Below are positions 1-10,935 of a stretch of DNA of 64,000 bases, in pieces; positions within the stretch are counted from its first letter, which is position 1; every line of letters starts with the position of its first letter. The translations under genes were made by a program, and so were the position numbers. The notes beneath the pieces were generated by a model. The model saw only the letters and a program-made list of their open reading frames with translations. It was not told the DNA's origin and did not search any database. This DNA is from Amorphophallus konjac (Eukaryota; Streptophyta; Magnoliopsida; Alismatales; Araceae), in NCBI GenBank assembly GCA_022559845.1, contig CM040124.1, forward strand, positions 68,595,491 through 68,659,490. Direction: 5' to 3'.

Positions 1-252
1 TAGCTTGGTTAGGGCGGAGTGCCGCTAGACCAAGGAAAAGGGTAGCTTGGTTAGGGCGGAGTGCCACTAGACCAAGGAATAAAGGTAGCTCGGTTAGGGC
101 GGAGCGCCGCTAGACCAAGGAAAAAGGTAGCTTGGTTAGGACAGAATGTCGCTAGACCAAGGTAAAGATAGCTCGGTTAGGACGGAGTGTCGCTAGACCA
201 AGGAAGAGGGTAGCTTGGCTAGGGCGGAGTGCCACTAGACCAAGGAAACAGG
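1..252 (-). repeat. 42-bp tandem repeat, six units, 3' untranslated part of Tat element
   Basis: Six head-to-tail units start at about 1, 43, 86, 128, 169 and 211, each 41-43 bp, with the core tagcttggttagggcgga and ctagaccaagg. The array lies just past the integrase end of the minus-strand Tat element, in its 3' untranslated region before the (unseen) 3' LTR. Tat-lineage elements are known for tandem repeats at this place. The array may continue left of the window. Confidence 0.9.
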
Positions 253-268
253 GCAGTTTTTAGCCCGA

Positions 269-763
269 TTACTTGGGGAATGTTGGTTGAGCAGCATGAT
301 ACAGCTTTAGGTGTCTACCGTTGAGTGGTGAGAATTGGATTTCTCCTCGATGGTTAACAACCATGTAGGCCCCTCCTTCGTAGACCCTATATATCACATA
401 AGGACCTTCCCAATTAGGATTTAGCTTTCCTTTTGGGTTGGACGCCATGACTTCTCTTTTCTTGACCATGACAAGGTCACCTTTCTTAAATTCTTGCCCT
501 TTCTCGAGTTTGTTGAATGCAGTGGCCATGCGGGCCTGATACATCTGGATATTCTTCTGAGCTTGGAGACGCTTCCCTTCCAGTTCAGCCAATTCTTGTA
601 ATCTTCTTTCTGCATTGGTTTGTTCGCCATGGGCCAGGTCATATTGGACTGCACCCTGAGTGACGGGACTTCCAGCTCTAGTGGAACTACTGCCTCTGAG
701 CCGTAGACTAGTGAGTATGGCGAGCACCCTGTAGGTGTTTTGAAGACAGTGCGGTATGCCCAC
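269..763 (-). pseudogene. Integrase C-terminal part, shifted frame
   Basis: This frame carries the end of the Tat integrase: a charged helical stretch (ERRLQELAELEGKRLQAQ) and then the small C-terminal beta-fold with GKLNPNWEGPYVIYRV and ending in LNGRHLKLYHA, the usual finish of plant Tat polyproteins. It continues the 421-3477 pol frame after an indel placed at roughly 640-690, where the pol frame stops making sense after VPLELEVPS. The first 50 or so residues are out-of-frame and not real protein; the ATG at 763 is not a true start. The 42-bp tandem array follows about 20 bp after its stop. Confidence 0.85.
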
Positions 764-3477
764 AGAGCTTCATACATCTTTTCTTCCCAGTCCTTCTTAT
801 TAGAACTGACGACTTTAGCCAGCAAGGTGCATAAAGTTTTATTAAAGGCTTCTGCCAATCCATTTGCCTGTGGATTGTAAGGAGTGGAAGTCCTCCACTC
901 GATCTTGTACTTCTCGGCAAGCCGATAAATCTTCTGATTTTTGAAATGACTTCCATTATCAGATATTATCCGGTTGGGGATCCCAAACCGGAAGATAATG
1001 TTCTGCTTGATGAATCTGGCAACCAGCTCACCAGTCACTTCTCGTAATGCTATAGCTTCCGCCCATCGGGAGAAGTAATATGTTATTGCCAGTATGTATT
1101 TATGTCCGGCCGATGAGGTCGGCAGTGGGCCGACTACATCAGTTCCCCATTGTGCAAACGGCCAGCTAGGGATTGTAGGGTGCAGAACGGCGGGTGGCCT
1201 TCTAGGCACAGCAGCATGCTCCTGACATTTCTGGCATGACTTTGCAAACTTGCAGCAATCTTCAAACATAGTGGGCCAATAGTAGCCCAGCTTCTTGATT
1301 TCTATCTTCATCTTAGGGCCAGCTTGGTGAGCACCTGCCGTCCCAGCATGTATTTCTTTCATGGCTTTCCAAGCTTCCTCAGTAGACAGGCAGCGGAGCA
1401 AAATCTTCTTGCGTGCATCTGCCATTATTCGGAACAGAGTTCCATTTCTGAATTCATAAGAATCTTTGATCCTTAAAAGTTTCATCTTTTCTTCTCTTTT
1501 CTGTGGCAGCTGTTGGTGTGAAAAACATTGTAGCAGGTGTTGTCTCCAATCAGATGCTTGTTCTGTGTTGATCATGGCGACTTCATTTTCTTCGGGGCAG
1601 CTTTCTAACATGCTGGGGACTTGCCGCCGGTTTATAACAACAATGTTCAGTGTCTCATCTGGTGGGACTGCTATTGAGCTGGCTAGCTTTGCCAATGCAT
1701 CAGCCTGGGCATTATGTGTACGGCCCACATGCTTGAGCTCGATATGATAGAATTTCGCCATGAGGCGCACAGCTTTTTGGTGGTAGGGGTTCAATTCTGG
1801 CTTTCGCACTTCGAACTCCCCTTGGATCTGTTTTATTATCAACATCGAATCCCCGAATACCTGAAGCATCTGGATGCCCATGCTGAGGCTGACGTGCAAC
1901 CCGATTATCAGAGCTTCATACTCGGCTTCATTATTAGTGCAGGGCTTGTTTATAGAATAGGAAGTATGCACAACCTCCCCCTCTCGCGATCTTAGCACAA
2001 TACCGGCTCCGGCCCGTATTCTGGTCTTTCCATCGGAGTCCGTCTCTGTTCTAGACGCTCCATCAAAGAATAGCTGCCACATAGTTGACTGAGCCTGGCA
2101 GGCTTCTAGTGTTTCATCATCGGGTAACTCAGTCCCCAACATATCATTCTCTGGCACAGGATGCTCGGCGAAGAAATCGGCCACGGCCTGTCCTTTTATT
2201 GCCCTTTGGGGTATATATGTGATATCGAATTCCATCAGAATTACTGCCCATTTGCCCAACCGGCCTTTCAGTACTGGCTGAGTCAGTATGTATTTGAGTG
2301 GATCTGCTGCAGATATCAATCTGATTTCATGTGACAGCATATAGTGCCGGAGCTTCTTAACGGCAAAGACTAGTGCCAAGCATGTCTTCTCTATATAGGT
2401 GTAGCTTTCTTCAGTTCTAATCAGCCTCCGACTCAGGTAGTATAGAGCCTGCTCTTTGCCTTCTTCATTTATCTGTGCTAGCATTGCCCCCAGGGAACAG
2501 TGTGTGGCTGCAATGTATAGTATCAGGGGCTTGCCCTTAATAGGTGCCCCCAGCACTGGAGGGGTCTTGAGATATTCTTTCAACTTCTCAAAGGCTTCCT
2601 GACAGCCATCGTCCCAGAGGAACGGTACATCTTTCATCATGAGCTTGTGAAAAGGGTGGCATCTCCCTGACAGATTTGATATGAATCGTCGGATGTAGGC
2701 CAAACGCCCTTGTAGAGATCTCAGCTCGTGGAGATTCCTTGGTGGAGGGAGCTCCTGGATAGCTTTAATCTTGGATGGGTCGATCTCGATGCCCCTATGA
2801 CGGACAATGAACCCAAGGAATTTTCCACTGGACACGCCGAAGGCACATTTCATAGGATTCATCTTGAGTTCATATTTGCGCAGCCTCTGGAACACTATCC
2901 TTAGGTCTTGCAGATGATCTTCTCTTCGGCTGGTTTTCACCACCAGGTCATCAATGTAGCACTCCACTTTCCTGAAGAGCAAATCATCAAAGATCTTTGT
3001 CATAGCTCTTTGATAGGTAGCGCCGGCATTCTTAAGGCCGAACGGCATCCTTTTGTAGTGAAATATCCCCTTCGGGGTGCGGAATGCAGTGTGCACTCTG
3101 TCTTCTTCAGCAATCCAGATCTGGTTATATCCGAATGACCCATCCATGAATGACAGGGCTTCATGGCCAGTGGTTGCATCGATCATTACTTCAGTGATTG
3201 GCACTGGGAAATCATCTTTCGGGCAAGCCTTATTCAGGTCCCTGAAATCCACACATATTCTGATCTGCCCATTTTTCTTCTTCACGGGCACTATATTGGC
3301 CAGCCATGTAGTATACTGGTTCTCTTCAACAAAGCCCACATCGATCAGCTTGTCGACCTCTTTGTTGATCTGATTTATCAGTTCGGGACGCATTCTCCTG
3401 GAAGGCTGCTTCACGGGACTTGCCTCTGGGTTTATCGCCAAGCGGTGCTGTGCCACATCAGAACTCAGTCCTGGCAT
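421..3477 (-). pseudogene. pol: Tat pol: RT, RNase H, archaeal-type RNase H, integrase
   Basis: Copies the element RNA into DNA and inserts it. Reverse transcriptase spans about residues 30-260 with the catalytic YIDD at 174-177. RNase H 1 is at about 318-440. A second, archaeal-type RNase H lies at about 467-600 with FFDGAS (D472), NNEAEYEAL (E519), FGDS (D543) and ADALAKLA (D593). Integrase has the zinc-binding H710, H717, C748, C751 and the DDE triad D780, D840, E876, with 35 residues between the last two. After residue about 940 the frame is wrong; the true end is in the overlapping 269-763 frame. The first methionine is not a real start: the same frame continues upstream through a TGA at 3505-3507, where a conserved Arg/Lys codon is expected, so a CGA to TGA change is likely. 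Confidence 0.93.
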
Positions 3478-3504
3478 TTCATCATATGTCCATGCGAAGC
3501 AGTC

Positions 3505-3768
3505 TCAGAATTCTTTCAAAAACTGAATATACTGTTCTTTGACAGCTGGCTCCAACAGTGCGCTGAGGAATGTAGGCCTTGGCTCATTTGCTGACCCCAG
3601 ATTCACTTCTATCAGCTCATCGACGGTGGCTTGGCCTCCGTCTTCTACTTCGGGTGGGGCTTCTTGCAAATCAATAAAGCCTCCTGGGATACAATCTTCT
3701 TCATTTTCATGATTTTCTGTTTCATTAGATTGGTCATCAGCGGATGCTGGTGCATCGTATAAGGCCAA
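3505..3768 (-). pseudogene. Tat pol linker between protease and reverse transcriptase
   Basis: An acidic 87-residue stretch in the same frame as the protease upstream and the RT downstream. It ends in YIQFLKEF and a TGA, beyond which the same frame reads on into the usual RT entry region (WTYDEMPGL). It is bounded by a TAG at 3781-3783 and the TGA at 3505-3507. It is the tether of the polyprotein, not a separate gene; it contains no catalytic motif. Confidence 0.8.
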
Positions 3769-3780
3769 TACGGCCGGATT

Positions 3781-5961
3781 CTATTCAGTCTGCCCCGAGG
3801 ACGTGACTGGCTCAGCGGAAAACTTCGAAGTGGAGTCTTCCGTGTTTAGAGGCTCCTCTGATGTGGGCTCCCCTGAGAGGTCATCATTATGTAGAGCTCG
3901 AAATTCTTCTAGAATGCGCCCAAACTCCAGGCACTCTTGCAGCTCTCTGGCTACTTGATCTTCATCCGGGGTTCCCGTATCAAATTTCGCTTCATCCTGG
4001 AACAGATCCTCTTTGCAAGATAGATCTTCCCAGTACCAATCTCTCTTTGTCTCGTCAGGTACCCCTATCCCTGGCTGATTGTCTGGGATTTCATTGTCCA
4101 CTACGGACTGATAAATGATTTCTTCATCTTCCGAAGGGTATCGATCATAGTCCATCCCAGGGGAATCTTCATGCTGGTAGAAGGCAGAGATGACATCTAC
4201 CTCAGCTTCATAGTGTTCTTGCAGGGTGTAACCCAGTCCCGGGTGCTGTGTGATCTTCCTCAGTTCTTTATTATCTCGAGGTGGGTCCCATAGCTCCTTA
4301 AATGCTTTCTTCTGGGCTGCAGACTGTATCAATGGCATTTTCATCTTGGAAAACATCTGCGAAACCCGTTGAGTAGTGTACTCCAGGCCTGTAATTGGCA
4401 CCATCCGGTTTGCGGTTTCTTCAGGGACCATGCAATCTTGATCATCTTCTTCGACTGCCCCCCCGGTGTAGAATATGATAGGAGGCTCGCAGAAGCGAGG
4501 GATTTTCATAGTCTTCAATGGCAGCACCGTCTGGTATTCTATGCTGGCTATGGGCTTGACTAGACCCTGAGGAACTTCCACCAGCGTGTATTTTTCTTTC
4601 ATCTTTTCTTTAGTATCACCTGGGTGTATGCCAGGAGGAGTGATCCGAGCAAAATCATCAGCATAAGAGATGTGAGATACCCCATGCTTTTTAATGTAGC
4701 CCTTTGGCGGCGGCGGAGACCAATTTCTTGTTTTCGTCGCCGGCTTTTCCTGGCTGACCACAGCTTCTTTTCCTTTATCTCTTTGTGACACCTCGCTGTA
4801 GTAGGATGCATCGAGCATATGGCACTCGAACACTTCGAAGGGATATAGGTCTGCAAACACCCTTTCTTCTTTTCCTTCATGGCAATATTTTATGCATTGG
4901 TGTAGTGTGGATGGCACTATCTGATATTCGTACAGCCACGGTCTTCCCAGCAGGGCCTTATACGTGGTGTTGGAGTCGATTACATAGAATCGTACCACTG
5001 TAGTGAGGTCGCCCAGTGTGAGGTTGAAATCAGCCACCCCGAGAGGTGTTCCACATTTCTGGTTGAATCCTGTAATCTTCATGTCTCTGACCTTGGTGAG
5101 ATGTAGATCAAAGTAATATTTCTGATAGATGCGGTATGGGAGAATATTCACAGCAGCCCCTGGATCTATCAGTATTCTGCTTATCGACTGACAGTTCAGG
5201 GAACCCCTCATATACAGCGGTCTATTATGGCCGGAATTTGGGATTAGCATATCATCCTCCGTGAATGTGACTGACGGCCCAGCGTTCACTTCTGCCAAGA
5301 GTGCTTCACATTGTGCCGGGGACTGCAGGGCATCCACGATTGCTTGGCGAGCTTCTTCACTCAGAGAGAGAATTTCCCAGATGGAGAATCTGGTAGGGAG
5401 CTTCTTCAGCATTTTCATGACTCGACTGCCTACCCGGACATTAGATAGTCTCATCTCCTCTGCCCATCGGGGTCTTGGAGGTTCATGTGGTGTCTGTGAC
5501 CTTTGCTGCCCAGTCCCAATTTTATCTTCTTCATCGGTCTTCCGGAAGGCTTCTTCTGTAGCGACTGCCCCTGGTTTTGCTAGAGGGTTACTTCCTTCAT
5601 TTTCTTCATGCTGTTTCTGCTTTCCAGCTGCTGTCTGCTGGCATTTATCGCTTTTAGCTGGAGCAGTATGAGACGGTTGCTCGTCTTCTAAGCTGGACAG
5701 GAACTCCAGGAATGAAGGTGCTTCATCTACTTTCTTTTTATCTTGATACAGACTGGCAGGGGGAGGAACCTGGACACCTCGTATTTCTGGTTCAGGGATT
5801 TGATAGGGTTGCTCCCCTCTGAACATGATATTATGGTTGGCTGGTGGTGGGCGTCCCCATCTTCTCCCAGAACGCGTTGCATGAGCTGAGGTTGAGGCTT
5901 CAGCATGGTTAGCTTCTAGCGGAGCGTTGGACGCTCCCGGCTCATCATCCTCCCCGGGCAA
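3781..5961 (-). pseudogene. Tat gag end and aspartic protease
   Basis: The open frame actually runs back to the TAA at 6100; the methionine at 5961 is only the first ATG. The first 240 residues are a charged, Pro/Glu/Lys-rich linker. The protease sits at about residues 250-370: ILIDPGAAVNILP around residue 266 is the active-site loop (Asp followed by Pro-Gly-Ala, where many retropepsins have Thr-Gly-Ala) and LLGRPWLYE near 345 is the conserved C-terminal block. It would cut the polyprotein inside the virus-like particle. The last 300 residues are acidic linker toward RT. It ends in TAG at 3781-3783, in frame with the next block. Confidence 0.85.
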
Positions 5962-6099
5962 GGAAAAGAGTACTGACAGAGTGTTACATTGTACTGTCGT
6001 GACCTTCTTTCCTTTCTTGGATTTGGGCCGTTTCTTCTTCTTTTGGGAATTTGGTTTTGCTGACTCTTGCCCCCAGAAGGGCTCATTTTCAGCTTTTTC

Positions 6100-7110
6100 T
6101 TATTCTGCCTCTGGCTGCTCTTTGATTTTCAATTCTTCAAGCTGTTCCCAGAGTATACAGTCTTTCATCAGCAGATGCTTGGGCTTCTTCTGCTCATACT
6201 CATCAAGCTCATTAATGTATTGCTGCAGACGCCTGGCTGCGGGGCTCACTTCTTTATATGTAGGGAGGGGAGTTTGTCTCCTCCGGTTGTGAGTAGGGAT
6301 CCGGATGACTAGTCCGGTCTTAGCTGTATGCCATAATGGCTTTATTGGAGGCAGCTCGGGCCTTGGGGTAACATCCCGGATAACTGCTCCGCTGGTACTA
6401 GCTGCAGGAGTCTTCTTTCTGCTTTTTATGGGTATCATCTGCCATCCTTCCTGATCCTTCTGTGGGGTGAGGAAGCAAGCTTCATAGGTATGCCTGGTGC
6501 ATTCTTCGACGGCTTCCTTGGGCTGCTGTTGGTAGACTGAGATCATATTGGCAGCCACTCTCCAGGGTGGAGGCTCATGTGGATGGGGCGGCTTTACCTG
6601 ATAATCTCCCAGCTGCAGCTCACCTTTCTTGACCATTCCTTCCATGATATCTTTGAAGACATAACAATCTTCAATTGCGTGCCCCAGCGCACGGTGAAAT
6701 GGACAGAACATCAGATCATCTTTCTTTGCTGCATCTGCTGGTCTTTTGGGTTCAGGCAATGTTACCTTATTGAACTTGTATGCCCAGTTGAACAGTGCGG
6801 CCGTCTTATCTTTTGGGAAGGAATATGCTTTTCTCATCTTGTCTCTCAGAGAGACTTTATCTTTTCTTTCTGCTGTATCTGCCAGCGGGGGAGCTTCATC
6901 TGCCCCTTTCTTCCCCTTCTGTTGCTCGAAGGTTCTGAAATCGACGGTGTTGGCCTCAGAGTGTGATGGCCGTCGTTCATTGGATTTTCCCTTCGGCATA
7001 GTGAGGATATTGGCGGTCGGACGCTTGGACAAGAACGTCTCAACTTCCGCCACTATATTGTTTAGTCGGTCAAATGTTCTGACATCTGCACCGATCATCT
7101 TTTCTAGCAC
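6100..7110 (-). pseudogene. gag: Tat gag, second part with zinc-knuckle-like motif
   Basis: Continues the gag frame from 7126 after one TAG codon. Near residues 130-150 it has CPFHRALGHAIEDCYVFK, the Cys-x2-His...His-x4-Cys motif seen in Tat gag proteins in place of a canonical CCHC knuckle; it should bind element RNA. The rest is Lys-rich and Glu-rich. The frame ends in TAA at 6100-6102 but remains open beyond it into the protease block, so this stop is probably a later mutation rather than a genuine gag terminator. A programmed stop between gag and pol cannot be excluded. Confidence 0.85.
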
Positions 7111-7125
7111 CTCCCTCCTGAGGCT

Positions 7126-8217
7126 CTACTTGCATATCTGCACTGCATCTTCCTGATGAGGAGGTCTTCGGCATCTCATGGCCAAGTTCCTCCACCTTTT
7201 GATGTAGTCCAGTGCAGTTTCATCTTGTTTCTGCTTGGTTGCATATAGCTCTGCTATCGTGATTTCCCTTTCCGTGACATGAAATCTGTCGCGGAATTTC
7301 CTCTGCATATCAGGCCAATCAACCACTGACCCAGCTGGCAAGCTTGAGTACCATTCAAAATCCAACCCAGTGAGGGATGAGCCAAAGAACTTGAGCAGAT
7401 AAGCTTCATCGACTGCTAGGTCACCCATGATTGTAGTGTAGTAGGCTATATGCTCCCTAGGGGAGCCTTGGCCATTAAATTTCTCAAACTTCGGCGGCTT
7501 ACTGACGCCTGGGGGTAGTTTCTTGGCAGCATACTGGGGAGGATAGGGTACCCTGTACACATCATAAGTACCCGCATCACCACCAGTCTTTTCTGACAGC
7601 TTCATTTCCACAATTCTTTCAATCATCTGTTTGTGGGCTACAGCTGGATCTATCTCTTCTGGGAAGAAGTGAGCTTGTTGTTGGCTGTGAGGAGTTGTCA
7701 TCACAGTGGCGCGCAAGATGGGCGCGGTAGGCTGTGTCTGAGACACAGAGGGCTGAGCTGCTGTTTGCTGTGGAACAGGTTGGCTCGGTGTCTTGCCCTT
7801 ATCAGCTAGGAGAGGGTTAGCTGGGATAGCCGTCTCTGCTGAGCTGGATGTTTGCCCCGCAGGTTCAGCTTGCTTTGAGACTGATGTAGCTTCATGTCTC
7901 TCATTGAGCTGTCTTCGGAGAGCACTGATCTCCTGTTGATATCTCCTGAACATCATCTGGATCATGGGATCCAAGGTTGATGGGATTTGCATATCTTCAG
8001 AAGTCCCTTCAGCATCTTCAACAAAGGGATTGTCTTCATCCTGTGCCGTCACCACATTGACTGTCATAGTGGTGACCTTGCGGGCTTCATCATATTTCTT
8101 CATTTTATCTTTTGCGGCCTGGCTTCTTCTTGTGACAGGACCAGGTCTAGTAGCCAACCTGAGCAGTTCATTTGGCTGAGCTGGTAGTATATCTTGCCCC
8201 CTGGCGAGTCCAGCCAT
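7126..8217 (-). pseudogene. gag: Tat gag, capsid part
   Basis: The first 230 residues are low-complexity (Gln, Ser, Thr, Pro rich) with a short heptad-like stretch around QRRYQQEISALRRQL. The retrotransposon gag capsid domain is at about 232-363: PKFEKFNGQGSPREHIAYY, then FEWYSSLPAGSV and the helix ALDYIKRWRNLAMRC. It would assemble the particle. The frame stops at TAG (7126-7128) in the middle of a conserved helix and goes on in the same frame as the 6100-7110 block, so this stop is almost surely a damage point. The methionine at 8217 lies 5 codons after the ORF1 stop in the same frame. Confidence 0.88.
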
Positions 8218-8232
8218 GTTGCAGGCGAAGAT

Positions 8233-9627
8233 TTACATTTTTCCCTTCCGCCTGTAGACCTTTCTTTTCACCTGGTCAGGATATCTGAGCCGGTCAAAGA
8301 CCGATATTCTTTCTTTGGCTTCTTCCCGGTACAGGTCTTCTTTATCATATCCGGGCTCAAGGCCTTCTTCATAGTGATTTGAATCGGAGGAAGAGGCCCC
8401 GATCATCATTTCTTGCAGTGTTTCTTCTTTTTCTTCACCTCTGGTGCCCAAGGCACGGGATAGTCTTTGTTGACCGAGGGCAGAGCTCCCCAGGTAGTGG
8501 AAGTAGTCTTGGGCTATCTGCTTCATCTCTTCAGAGTTGTGCCTCTGTGGCTCAGGTTGGAGTATCAATCTGTCCTGGCTCTTTTGCTGATAAGCCAGTC
8601 TTGCCACCCGAGCATCCAAATGCTCGGCTTTGGAGTATCTACAGATATCAGCCTGTCTGGCACAGGCTCTCGGTCTTCTTGCAGTAACCACAGCGACTGG
8701 TTCACTTCTTCTCATATTGCCAACTTGACAACGATCGGCAGCAGCATTGTAGATCTTATCTTCCCATCTCTTGCCCTTGGCCATGGGATGGGTAGTAGTG
8801 AAGTTTTCCCTTGTCTGGTATCTTCTGCCCCTCATCATGGGGCGAACAGCAGTCATATTTCTTTCCTGACCCTCAACCTCATCTCTCCTCCCCCGGGTCC
8901 TGGGGTAGACAGTAGTAGCATTTCTTTCATCTTTCTTCACTTCCCTTCTGCCCCCTGCTCTGAGGCGGGCAATAGTGACATCAGTAAGGTTCTCCCTGTC
9001 CTGAGCTGGGGCCCAGCTTTGGATCTTCTTCGGCCGCCAGACCTGTTTGTATTTTGCTGGCTTGGGCTCCAGCGGCCTCTTTTCATTAGCCTCCCAATTG
9101 GCCTGCCTGGTGGTCAGAGTTTGGAATCTGTTGGCAGTGGGCACCATCGGGACGATCACGTCCGGCTTGACCGCCCTTGGGCAACCGTTCATGTTTGCTC
9201 GGACACCACCGATCATCATTGTCTTTCCAGAGTTGGAAAGACGGCGGTCAACAGCAACATACCGGCTCCTCCGGTTGGTTCTTCTCCCCTTCTGAGCAGC
9301 AGCGGGGACCATGTCCCTTTTCTGGACATGATGGACGTAGCAGGCGACGGCCGTGGGGGCCGTGTTCTCTGGTAAGATCTTCTTCTGGTCGGTGATCTTC
9401 ACCGGGGCACTTGCAGCAGTGCCTTGCTCATTGTAATCGACCTGTAGAAGGTCAGTGAAGACGACGCCCAAGCAGTTGGGTAGCCCAACGGCAGGCGACA
9501 GTGATTCGAACGCGAGGGGTACCGCCAGGTAGCCTTCGCGCACATGCATGTCAATCGGCTGCTGGTCGAAGCAAACGGACATGATTCCAGCTGTCATTGT
9601 AGATTCCTGAAAATAAGGAAAGTACAC
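8233..9627 (-). CDS. Extra ORF1 upstream of gag, unknown function
   Basis: A 464-residue frame between the primer binding site and gag. It is basic and repetitive: three loose repeats of about 24 residues centre on RTRGRR, MMRGRR and MAKGKR. No known domain is recognisable. An ORF in this place is typical of Ogre-type Tat elements, where its role is unknown. A pyrimidine-rich 3' splice site (TTTTCAG, AG at 9607-9608) lies inside the first ten codons, so the true start may be the ATG at 9597, reached by splicing. It ends in TAA at 8233-8235, then reads on in frame into gag; it may once have been the N-terminal part of the gag polyprotein. Confidence 0.65.
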   Translation of the reverse strand: MYFPYFQESTMTAGIMSVCFDQQPIDMHVREGYLAVPLAFESLSPAVGLPNCLGVVFTDLLQVDYNEQGTAASAPVKITDQKKILPENTAPTAVACYVHHVQKRDMVPAAAQKGRRTNRRSRYVAVDRRLSNSGKTMMIGGVRANMNGCPRAVKPDVIVPMVPTANRFQTLTTRQANWEANEKRPLEPKPAKYKQVWRPKKIQSWAPAQDRENLTDVTIARLRAGGRREVKKDERNATTVYPRTRGRRDEVEGQERNMTAVRPMMRGRRYQTRENFTTTHPMAKGKRWEDKIYNAAADRCQVGNMRRSEPVAVVTARRPRACARQADICRYSKAEHLDARVARLAYQQKSQDRLILQPEPQRHNSEEMKQIAQDYFHYLGSSALGQQRLSRALGTRGEEKEETLQEMMIGASSSDSNHYEEGLEPGYDKEDLYREEAKERISVFDRLRYPDQVKRKVYRRKGKM

Positions 9628-9693
9628 AGAATCAGAAGTTTCAGGGGGGCCTGCCGGGCCTACTACTTTAGCGTAAAGATTAAGGGAGACCCT

Positions 9694-9711
9694 GTCCCAC
9701 CGGGCGTGCCA
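9694..9711 (-). other. Primer binding site of Tat element
   Basis: The minus strand reads TGGCACGCCCGGTGGGAC, starting with TGG as tRNA-primed sites do, four bases after the proposed LTR end. I did not match it firmly to one tRNA. It sits about 70-85 bp ahead of ORF1. Confidence 0.55.
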
Positions 9712-10689
9712 GACTTGTGGACGCGGATTTTTTATTTATATTTATTTAATTTATTTTTATTGGATTGATTTATCATTTATTGATTTATTGTCGTGCCAGT
9801 CACCAGAGTGACGATTTCATTGTGCGCTCGATCTGACTTGGTCAGTCGATTGTGAAGTCCGAGTCGGGACCGGAAGTCCGCCATACCATAAAGGCTATGA
9901 CGTTAATTACATCCCCCCTAAGGAGGACAACCCTTGATTAAACGCTAAAGGTAGGAGGAGGATAGCGGTAAAAATGAAACTCAAACGAGGGAGAGAGTTG
10001 GTTCATTCACAAGGCATTAGATAGCCTGAGTAGAGCGAAGATACACCAGTTGCGGAGCAAACTCGGCAGCATATCCCCATTACCTTGGACTATGCCAAGT
10101 GGGGATAGGAAACCACCCATGCAGCGGCAGGGTGGGATCCGTAAAGATTGGGTATATACACATAACCCGGAATCCGGATGGGGACCGGCCTGATGTAACA
10201 CACCTGGTACGAGTGCGATGTCTTATTAATATCCCCCTTCGGAGGACCATCGGAGATCACGCAAGGGCATAACTCCGTGGGCCAGCGGGGTTAGAAGAGA
10301 GTACCACACTCGATTGGTGGGATATATGTAAATTTTGGCAGCATGTCCCCTCAACCTGGATTATGCCAAGAGAGGATAGGTCATCATCCACGGAGAGCCA
10401 GGACAACGACCGAACAAAGATGGGCACCAGGCCCAGGGACATCTCTTGCCTTCATATCATTGATTAATATTCCCTTGGAACCCATCAGAACACATGTAAT
10501 GACATGGCTCTTTGGGTTCATGAGGCAGCGGTGAAATCCGGATTCGGGACGAGAGCTGTAGGGGAGATCTTCCCCATTATTGTATCTCATCAAGACACAA
10601 GTGATGGTCTCTGAGTATCCCCTTAAACAGATGTATGGGGAGATTAAGAGGTTTGAAGAAAGATGGTGCAGAGATGGGCCTCGGAGTGG

Positions 10690-10935
10690 GTTTCGTTGAC
10701 CGAAGGAGGGATCTCGGCGTGGCTTTCAATTGGCAAGAAGGAGCTCTCGGCCTGGGGCATAATCGGCCAAGAGAAAAGGGTCTCGGCCTGGGTTTTCGGC
10801 GGCCAAAGAGGGTCTCGGCCAGGGGTTCAGTAGGCCAAAAAGGGGGGTCTCGGCCAGGGGTTTTTGGCGGCCAAAAGGGGGGTCTGGGCCAAGGGTTCTC
10901 GGCGGCCAAAGAGGGTCTCGGCCAGAGGCTTCCCG
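10690..10935 (-). repeat. Tandem repeat of 36-40 bp inside Tat LTR
   Basis: About six imperfect units contain ggtctcggcc followed by ggggtt and a ggcggccaaag block. It lies in the transcribed leader part of the LTR. The open frames over it are by-products of the repeat. Confidence 0.8.

Noticed and set aside
421..763. Chromodomain at the end of the Tat integrase
   Set aside because: The tail ends at LNGRHLKLYHA with no chromodomain residues; Tat elements normally lack one.
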